A DNA stretch of 64,000 nt from Sabellastarte sp. h YS-2021 (lineage: Eukaryota > Annelida > Polychaeta > Sabellida > Sabellidae). The translations under genes and the position numbers were made by a program. Positions 35,601-44,600 of this stretch are shown piece after piece. The DNA lies in NCBI GenBank assembly GCA_964017235.1, contig OZ024935.1, positions 91,015,207-91,079,206 on the forward strand, given 5' to 3'. How positions within the stretch are numbered: the stretch's first letter is position 1; each line of letters opens with the position of its first letter. The notes under the pieces are model-generated. The model was not told where the DNA came from and did no database searches. It saw only the letters and a program-made list of their open reading frames with translations.

Positions 35601-38600
35601 ATCTGTTTCTTTAACAGGTCTCCTTCCTGGGTCAGGTTCTTAACCTGTTTCTTAATTACCTCTCTAACTGGGCTCCTTATTTCTTTTGGCTTCCACTTGG
35701 AAGCCGCTTCTTCAAGGTCCCTACACATGACACTTCTTCTGTGTCATCTCAGGACACTTGATTTTCCTTCTCAAAGGTGCTCTGGATTTTCCATTCCTTG
35801 ATCCTTCTATGAAGGTTCATTCAAGATGGTACTATCCTGGGAACTATGTCTTTGCATACCTCCCTTTAATTCCCTAGTTTTTACATCTACTTTCATGGAT
35901 GTTTCACTGCGGGGTTTGGGAGTTCTTTGTGCTCTGTGGACCACCTAAGGTCTATTTTTGATGTAGCAGTCCAGTCTGTGCATCAGTTCTAGAGCTCATA
36001 GCTGTCCTTTTTGCTCAGACATTTGTTCCTCTTTTATCCTTTCATCAAAGGATCATCCTTTCAGCCTCAAACAACTCAGATGTCTTGTTCTCAAGACATT
36101 TGTTCCTCATTTGTAAGGGATTCTTCAGATAGTCCAGGTAACACTGTTGTCTGGGCTTTCTTTTTATCAAGACAGCTTCCACTCTTGGGACATGTGTATT
36201 TTGGCATCTTTTGCCATTATTTTTACAAGAACAAGTCTGTTCTTCCACCTCATGTTCCAGGGGCATGAATCTTTGGCAGACCATCTCTGGAGGTCTTTTC
36301 TCACCTTTCATATAAGGTGGCCCTTCAATTCTTGGATCTTCAGATGGTAGTCTCAGACTTCTCATCTTATTTAGATCTCTTTTGCCATGTGATTCAATCA
36401 CAAGCTGCTCTTACATGTGCCTCCTGTGCTAGATCCTTAGGCTCTGGCAACAGATGCCCTGGAGTGTTTTGGTCCGGAGTACTTATTTTACTCCTTCCCT
36501 CCTTCAGCTCCTTGTCCTCTATGGCCATGAAGTTAATCAACTTTCAGAGCTGTATCATTATTCTTGTAGCCTTTCCTGGTAATTGCCAGGTTTGGCCTCA
36601 AGATCTCCTTTAAGAAAGCCATTGGCTCTTCCTCTTATTCTTTTATAACAATCTCATCTAGAGTTTTGTTATTTATTTTTATGGAGTTCCTTTCTTCAAG
36701 CTTTCTGGCTGAAGTCTCCTTTAACAAGAATTTTCACAGGAGGGGTCTTGGAGGATTTTTATCCTCCATAACTGTCTATGAAGCAATGTGGAACTGCTTC
36801 AAAAAACTTGTGAGAAACATGGCCACTCTGCTATGCTTCAACTGTCCCATTTATTGCTGTTTGTTCCTTTTAAGGAATTATTTTTCAGACAATAGGGATA
36901 CAGGTCAGCTCTCTCCAGGTACTACTTGGAGTTGGGTTCTTATAGGAGCTAGGAAGTCTCATTTAGAGCTTCTTTAAGTCCAGAATTAGGGTAGTCGTCA
37001 CCTACCTGTTTGGTACTTAATCCTTGGTTCTGCAGGCTCTTACCAAGGCTCCTCTTGAACCTTTTCATTTGCTGAGCCAAGTTTTTCACATTTTAGACAG
37101 TCTTTCTTACTCCCTTTCTTTGGGAAGGAGAAGGAGTGATTTTGTTTCCTTTATTTAAAGGTTTTCTCTCACTCTTTAGGGATGGCCTAAGTCATCCTTA
37201 AGTCAGATCTTACTTTCCTGGCTTAAGCCAGTTTTCTTCAGAAGGCTCTTCCTGCTTTGACTTTTTGTCTTTGGTCAGGATGACTTAGAAGACCTCTCCT
37301 TTTTTTTTCAGTCAGATTCCTAAGATACTTTCTATCTAGCTATTCTGACTTAAAAGGATTTCTTCTTGGTCTTTCTTCTGAAGTCCAAGAGGGTGATATT
37401 GCTGCTCAGACAATATCTTTTTGGATAGCACTTTATCCTTTATTCCCTCAATCTCTGTTCCACAGAGAATGCATCTCTTCATGGTGTCAGGGCTCATCAT
37501 GTCAGGGCACAGGGGTCTTCCTGGTCCTTTAGGGGTGGAATCCCACTCCTAGTCAACATGAGATCCTGCACGTGGAAGAGCCATTCCACTTTTACATCCT
37601 TCTATTTTAGGAATGTATTTCCTTCAGAGATGTTGTTCTTAAGAATCTCTTATGATTTCTTAAGTGGAGTGGACATCCTTTTCCACTCAGCCATTTCTCT
37701 CTCTTCTACTTAAATTCCTCAATTTAAGTCCATCTGAAACTTTTAGTTTCAGAAAAAGGGGGGTGGCATTTCCCTTTTAGGGAATCTATTCTTCATCTCT
37801 ATTTTCAGAACCGTGCTTCTTAGTGCCTCTGGGCATGTTCCTATTCTGAGCACAGGGCATACTTATGCCTTCTCCTTTGAGCTGACCTAATAGGGTGTAG
37901 ACAGCAGTGCTGAAGTTAGTGCAGTGGTTAATGCTACTCACTTAGCTCACTCGAGTTATTGCTTCAGCACAGAGGTTTTGGGTTCAATTGCATTGCACTA
38001 GGAAGTATCCTTTTGTAGCAATTTAACCTTAGGGTGGTTTTCCTCAGTCTGTCTTTTTCCCACCATCCTTCCATGTGGGCATTCAACCCAAGTGTTTTCA
38101 TATGGTATAGTATATTTACATTTTTATGAAATAAAATTTCATATTTTTAAATGTAAAATGCATTTTTATGAATAAAAATGTATATACTTACCATATGAAA
38201 ACAGCAAATCACCCTCCCGCCTGCCCCGCTTTTAAAGACCTTTTTCCAGCATTTATGTTTATTCACAAAAAGAATGAACTATTTCTGTATTACTGCGCAT
38301 GGCAGAGTGAATTAGGTCACCAGGGGTCAAAGGTAGCAAGTATATAGGTTTAAAGAGGGTCTCCCCTCATATATTTAAATTCTATGTACGGTGTACGTGG
38401 CGGTCACCGAACGCCAAGCCACGCCTACCCAAGTGTTTTCATATGGTAAGTATATACATTTTTATTCATAAAAATGCATTTTACATTTAAAAATATGAAA
38501 TTTAATGAAAAAATGAAACATCTTTAATATCTCAAAAATGGTGCGAAATTATTGACCTGCAGGGTACATGCACAGTCATCTGGCACATTTTGTTAAAAAT

Positions 38601-41600
38601 TGTTTTCCCGCCATTATAGACAGCCATCTTGAATTTATGCGTAAACAAAAAACGCATTTACCTCAGAAATGGTGCAAGATAGAGAGCGATTTCGACAACA
38701 TTTTTGACTCCAAGGTTATATTCAGAGTCATCTAGCACTTTTGCAGAAATTTGTTTTTCCGCCACATGAATTTCTGCGTAAAGCACAAAAAAGCATTTAT
38801 CTCAGTGCAAGAAAGAGTGATTTCAATGAAAATTTTGGCCATCAGGGAATACGCAATCATCTGGCACTTTCAAGAAAGAATTTTCCTGCCTTTTTGCAGG
38901 CAGATTGAATTTTTGCAAAAATGGAAAAACATATTAAACAGAGCAAGATAGTACTTTTGGCAAAATCATTAATGATGATTTGAAGTTTCTTTTTTCTTGA
39001 GAAACAATACTCTAGTTTGACATTTCTTCTATGAACTTGTAAGAAGTTTTGTCATTCATATGTCAGTTTTTTTATCTTTTTATTTGCATCCACACACACA
39101 CATGAAGATGCGTTTGAATTTTTCAGTTGTTTCACTTCAACAACACCCATACTGGCAAAGTACTGCTATCACACTTAGAAGGTATCCATGATAACCAAAT
39201 CTCCCTGGACAATACTTACAGGTAAAGTTTCTGTTCGATATTATTCTTCATTAGTCCTTATTAAGCGGCCCGTCAGGGACACTTATTTGTTGTCAGGGAC
39301 ACTTATTTGTTTTCACGGGCCGCTCGTTTTTGTTAGCAAAATCTTTTTTCTTATTTTTTATTGGGAAATCTTTGTATGAATTCAGAATTAAGTGAAATTG
39401 TATGGAGAAAAAAGTCACATTTGTTCGGGAAAACAGTCAATAGTTTGTTTTATTATTGACCAAAAGCTGTATTTGTCTTTAATAGGGGGACCTACAGGCT
39501 GGGAGGGGAAGAAAAAAATTCTAGAAAATAAACCCATGGGGGTAATATTTTCTAGAAAACATTCCCCTGGGGAAAGATTTATGGGAGGGGAGGATTTAAC
39601 TTTTAATTTTACACCGGGCACCACTTATTATGCATCAACAAGTGACAATTTTTCGTTAATATTTCGGAAACTGTGTAACCTACAGATAGGTTGTATACAC
39701 CATTGAAAAGGTATTTTTACAGAGTTTCTTTACATTCTTTTGTTGTATGTACTTATAATAATATTGTAATCTTTATTTGTGACAGATATATTTTGTATAT
39801 ATCATTTTGGACATTTACGTATTATCAAAGTATCATAAAAGGTATACTAAACAGTTAACATAAACACAAAACCAAAAATTTTTTGTTATGAGATAGATAT
39901 TATGTCACACTTTATGCTGCTAAATCTTAGTGGCAGCACGTATCACAATCATACACCTCAGGGGTTTCTGAGATATAGGCCAGATAAGATTTTCAAGATC
40001 AAGGTCACAGCAAGGTCAAAGGCCAAATCATAGTCACAGCATGACTTCCAGACAGACATCCCCCAATCAATGTCCCACCAAGCACAAAATTAAAATAAAA
40101 ACATGGTTTTTGAGATACAGTCCAGACAAGATTTTTCCAGCCGCCTGCCCAACAAACCACTGCCCGCCTGCCCAGCCAGACATCATGGTGAAAAGAATAC
40201 CCACATAGCCTTTACAGGCTGTCAGGTTAAAATAACTTGTGGTGAAATGATATTTATTAAGAACCTTTCAGTCTTATGATTAGCAAGTGCACTTCCATCT
40301 TAATATTATTTTATTCTATGCACCTAAAAATCTGGTAGGTATATTGATTGGTAGTTGAAGGTGTGCGCTGTCATAGTGTGACCCTGATATGACCTTTGAC
40401 CTTGACTATGCTAGAATGTCTTCTACAATATTTGATACATATTACTGTTACAAAAATATACATTAGTGCAACTGATTTTGATTAGTATGTGTACCCTTAC
40501 CTATCTCCTTGACGGCCATACTGTAATCAACAAATTGATCAGTTAAATAACTTTACACCTTCATAACTTTTAGTGTACAAATTAATTCTATCATCTTGCT
40601 ATTAAATTGTCTTGTTTTAATACATATATTTTATATTTTCTCATGCAAAAAGATGCAAGAAATACATCAGTCGGATTATTTTCCTGTTCTATAACAGCAA
40701 TGACTTATATATTCTGCAGATATCCTGAAGAGGGCGCTCAACTCAGTGACTTTAACTCGGCACTAGAGAGTTTGCTGGTGACAAAGCTGGGGGAGGGAGA
40801 TCACAGTGAGAGAATACGAGAGATCTGGCGATTTGCCGACTTTAACAACGATGCTAAGGTAAAAACTAAAATGCCAGAACTCTGGTTAGTGCCGGTGAGG
40901 AATAGGATATGATTGGCTATGACTTACGGTTGGGGGTTACTGGTAGGGTGGGTTGGTGCATCTGGTTGTTATGTTGGTTCTTTGGCACTCTTTTAGTGCT
41001 GTGATTTCATTTTAAATTTTGGGTTCAATGTTCGGTGTCTCTTGAAAATTAGTGAAATTTGATCTGGTGTGAGTGTCGAATCAATGCTTGTGAAAAAAAA
41101 AGTGAAAATACAGTAGTCTGACATAAAAAACACGTAATTTTGTTGAAGGTATAGTAAAAACATAACATACACAGATATTTTTGATGCTGTGATTTCATTT
41201 TACCATCTTCTCCATAATATACAAGTTTATAGTTGGGTGAAAATAAGTTCCATGTCATGTGCATTGTTGGTGATTATGTCCACCCCCCTGGGGGGTGGAT
41301 ATATTATTTTTGCTTTTTTCGCCGTCCGATGTCCGATGTCCGTTGTCCGATGTCCGATGTCCGGCGTCCGGCGTCCGATGTCCGGCGTCACGCATGGTTT
41401 CCGCTCATTTAAAGGAAAAGTATTAGAGCTATTGTCACCAAATTTGGTATGCAGGCTTATTGGGTCAGTAGCTTGCTTGGGATTGCTTTTGGCTGTTGTA
41501 CCTCTTTTGCTTACTGAGTAATACTTAAGTACAGCTATTTTCAGTACCCATTGGTTTCCGTGCATTTAAGCCAAAATAATTAAAGATATTTTACTACAAT

Positions 41601-44600
41601 TTTGAATACAAGATTGTTATGTCCATAGCTCGCTTGGTATTGCATTTGGGACTGATAGCTTTGTCAGTACATGAGTAATAGCCATTTAGGTACTTCATTG
41701 TGTATTTTCAGTACTACTTTTGAGTAATTTGCTCCTATCTCCTTAACCGTGCGAGATAGAGCGATTTCGGCAAAATTTTCGACCCACAGGGTATCTGAGG
41801 AGTGTACTCTTTGCAATTTTCAAAAAATTTTCCCCTCCCCAAAAATGGCGGCCATTTTGAATTTTCGAATTTTTGCCAAAAATGGCAAAACACTAATTTG
41901 CTTCTATCTCCTTAACCGTGCGAGATAGAGCGATTTCGTCAAAATTTTCGACCCACAGGGTATCTGAGGAGTGTACTCTTTGCAATTTTCAAAAAATTTT
42001 CCCCTCCCCAAAAATGGCGGCCATTTTGAATTTTCGAATTTTTCCCAAAAATGGCAAAACACAAATTTGCTTCTATCTCCTTAACCGTGCGAGATAGAGC
42101 GATTTCGTCGAAATTTTCGACCCACAGGGTATCTAAGGAATGTAATATTTGCAATTTTCAAAAAATTTTCCCCTCCCCAAAAATGGCGGCCATTTTAAAT
42201 TTTCGAATTTTTGCCAAAAATGGCAAAACACAAATTTGCTTCTATCTCCTTAACCGTGCGAGATAGAGCGATTTCGTCAAAATTTTCGACCCACAGGGTA
42301 TCTGATAAGTGTACTCTTTGCAATTTTCAAAAAATTTTCCCCTCCCCAAAAATGGCGGCCATTTTGAATTTTAGAATTTTTGCCAAAAATGGCAAAACAC
42401 TAATTTGCTTCTATCTCCTTAACCGTGCGAGATAGAGCGATTTCGTCGAAATTTTCGACCCACAGGGTATCTAAGGAATGCAATCTTTGCAATTTTCAAA
42501 AAATTTTCCCCTCCCCAAAATTGGCGGCCATTTTGAATTTTCGAATTTTTGCCAAAAATGGCAAAACACAAATTTGCTTCTATTTCCTTAACCGTGCCAG
42601 ATAGAGCGATTTCGTCAAAATTTTCGACCCACAGGGTATCTGAGCATTATACTCTTGGTAATTTTAAAAAAATTTTCCCCTCCCCAAAAATGGCGGCCAT
42701 TTTGAATTTTCGAATTTTTGCCAAAAATGGCAAAACACAAATTTGCTTCTATCTCCTTAACCGTGCGAGATAGAGCGATTTCGTCGAAATTTTCGACCCA
42801 CAGGGTATCTAAGGAATGCAAGCTTTGCAATTTTCCCAAAATTTTCAGCTCCCCAAAAATGGCGGCCATTTTGAATTTTCGAATTTTTGCCAAAAATGGC
42901 AAAACACAAATTTGCTTCTATCTCCTTAACCGTGCGAGATAGAGCGATTTCGTCGAAATTTTCGACCCACAGGGTATCTGAGCATTGTACTCTTGGTAAT
43001 TTTCAAAAAATTTTCCCCTCCCCAAAAATGGCGGCCATTTTGAATTTTCCAATTTTTGCCAAAAATGGCAAAACACTAATTTGCTTCTATCTCCTTAACC
43101 GTGCGAGATAGAGCGATTTTGTCGAAATTTTCGACCCACAGGGTATCTAAGGAATGTAATATTTGCAATTTTCAAAAAATTTTCCCCTCCCCAAAAATGG
43201 CGGCCATTTTGAATTTTCGAATTTTTGCCAAAAATGGCAAAACACTAATTTGCTTCTATCTCCTTAACCGTGCGAGATAGAGTGATTTCGTCGAAATTTT
43301 CGACCCACAGGGTATCTAAGGAATGCAATCTTTGCAATTTTCAAAAAAATTTTCCCCTCCCCAAAATTGGCGGCCATTTTGAATTTTCGAATTTTTGCCA
43401 AAAATGGCAAAACACAAATTTGCTTCTATTTCCTTAACCGTGCCAGATAGAGCGATTTCGTCAAAATTTTCGACCCACAGGGTATCTGAGCATTATACTC
43501 TTGGTAATTTTAAAAAAATTTTCCCCTCCCCAAAAATGGCGGCCATTTTGAATTTTCGAATTTTTGCCAAAAATGGCAAAACACAAATTTGCTTCTATCT
43601 CCTTAACCGTGCGAGATAGAGCGATTTCGTCAAAATTTTCGACGCACAGGGTATCTAAGCAATGCAATCTTTGCAATTTTCCAAAAATTTTCCCCTCCCC
43701 AAAAATGGCGGCCATTTTGAATTTTCGAAGTTTTGCCAAAAATGGCAAAACACAAATTTCCTTCTATCTCCTTAACCATGCGAGATAGAGCGATTTCGTC
43801 GAAATTTTCGACCCACAGGTATTTGAGCATTGTATTCTTGGCAATTTAAAAAAAAATTTCCCCTCCCCTAAAATGGCGGCCATTTTGAATTTTCAAATTT
43901 TTGCCAAAAATGGCAAAACACAAATTTGCTTCTATCTCCTTAACCATGCGAGATAGAGCGATTTCGTCGAAATTTTTCAACCCACAGGGTATCTAAGGAA
44001 TGTAATCTTTGCAATTTTCAAAAAATTTTCCCCTCCCCAAAAATGGCAGCCATTTTGAATTTTCGAATTTTTGCCCAAAATGGAAAAACACAAACTGGCC
44101 TTAACCGTGCAAAATAGAGTTATTTTGTTGAAATTTTCGACCCATAGGGTATCTAAGAAATGTACTCTTGGCCATTTTCAAAAAAATTTCCTTTTCCCAA
44201 AAATGGCGGCCATTTTGAATTTTCAAATTTTTGCCAAAAATAGAAAAACAGGAATTTGCTTCTATCTTCTTAACCGTGCAAGATAGAGTGATTTCGTCAA
44301 AATTTTCAACCCAACCAATGCAAAAAGGCATGAAGCTGAAATAATTTACATCTACACTAACAAATATTTAAGCATCATTGATATATTTTACAAATGAAAC
44401 AGGGTCTTGTAAGACTACTGTACAATTTGGGCAAAAGGTTCATGGGTGGACATTACACATGATAATGTGTGTTCTTCTATGCTATCCTGTTTCTATTCGC
44501 ATCTACTATCAACAGGGCGGCCTATTTCTAGTTTCTAAATGTTTTACAGAGACCGAATTTCAAATGTTTGAACCAAACTTTGTTTTCAGGGCAGTCAAGG

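Larger units (their letters stand above)
32331..38503 (+). mobile_element. DIRS-like element with hairpin-saturated, coding-dead interior
   Basis: 184-bp inverted terminal repeats (32363-32546 and 38264-38447) are identical. An internal complementary region (38086-38201) joins complements of both ends, placing the termini near 32331 and 38503. The size (6.2 kb) matches the copy at 23.7-30.1 kb. The interior keeps the DIRS gene order only as remnants (see 35270-37560) and is filled with short perfect hairpins (see 33640-37790). Confidence 0.85.
31960..39015 (+). mobile_element. Helitron-like element (plus strand) split by the second DIRS
   Basis: The text at 32160-32330 followed by 38504-38580 aligns with the unbroken element at 47900-48150 ('gataacttaaaaag', 'gatatagatgtctgga', 'aaaatggccaacttatta'), with the DIRS removed. 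A diverged array follows (38510-38960). The 3' end is ...AATACTCTAG (39012-39015). The 5' end is not clear. Confidence 0.6.

Noticed and set aside
32542-36977. Many 60-146-aa frames within the hairpin-rich DIRS
   Set aside because: They are chance frames in T-rich sequence. Recognisable residues shift frame and contain stops; the region is recorded as a relict element instead.
39700-40560. Additional exon between exons 4 and 5 of the DIPK1-like gene
   Set aside because: Exon 4 ends and exon 5 begins in matching phase 2 and the joined protein has family length; nothing between them encodes family sequence.
42051-44286. A series of similar 71-74-aa and 95-aa frames on both strands, looking like a gene family
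   Set aside because: They recur exactly with the 169-bp period and appear on both strands of a satellite-like array.
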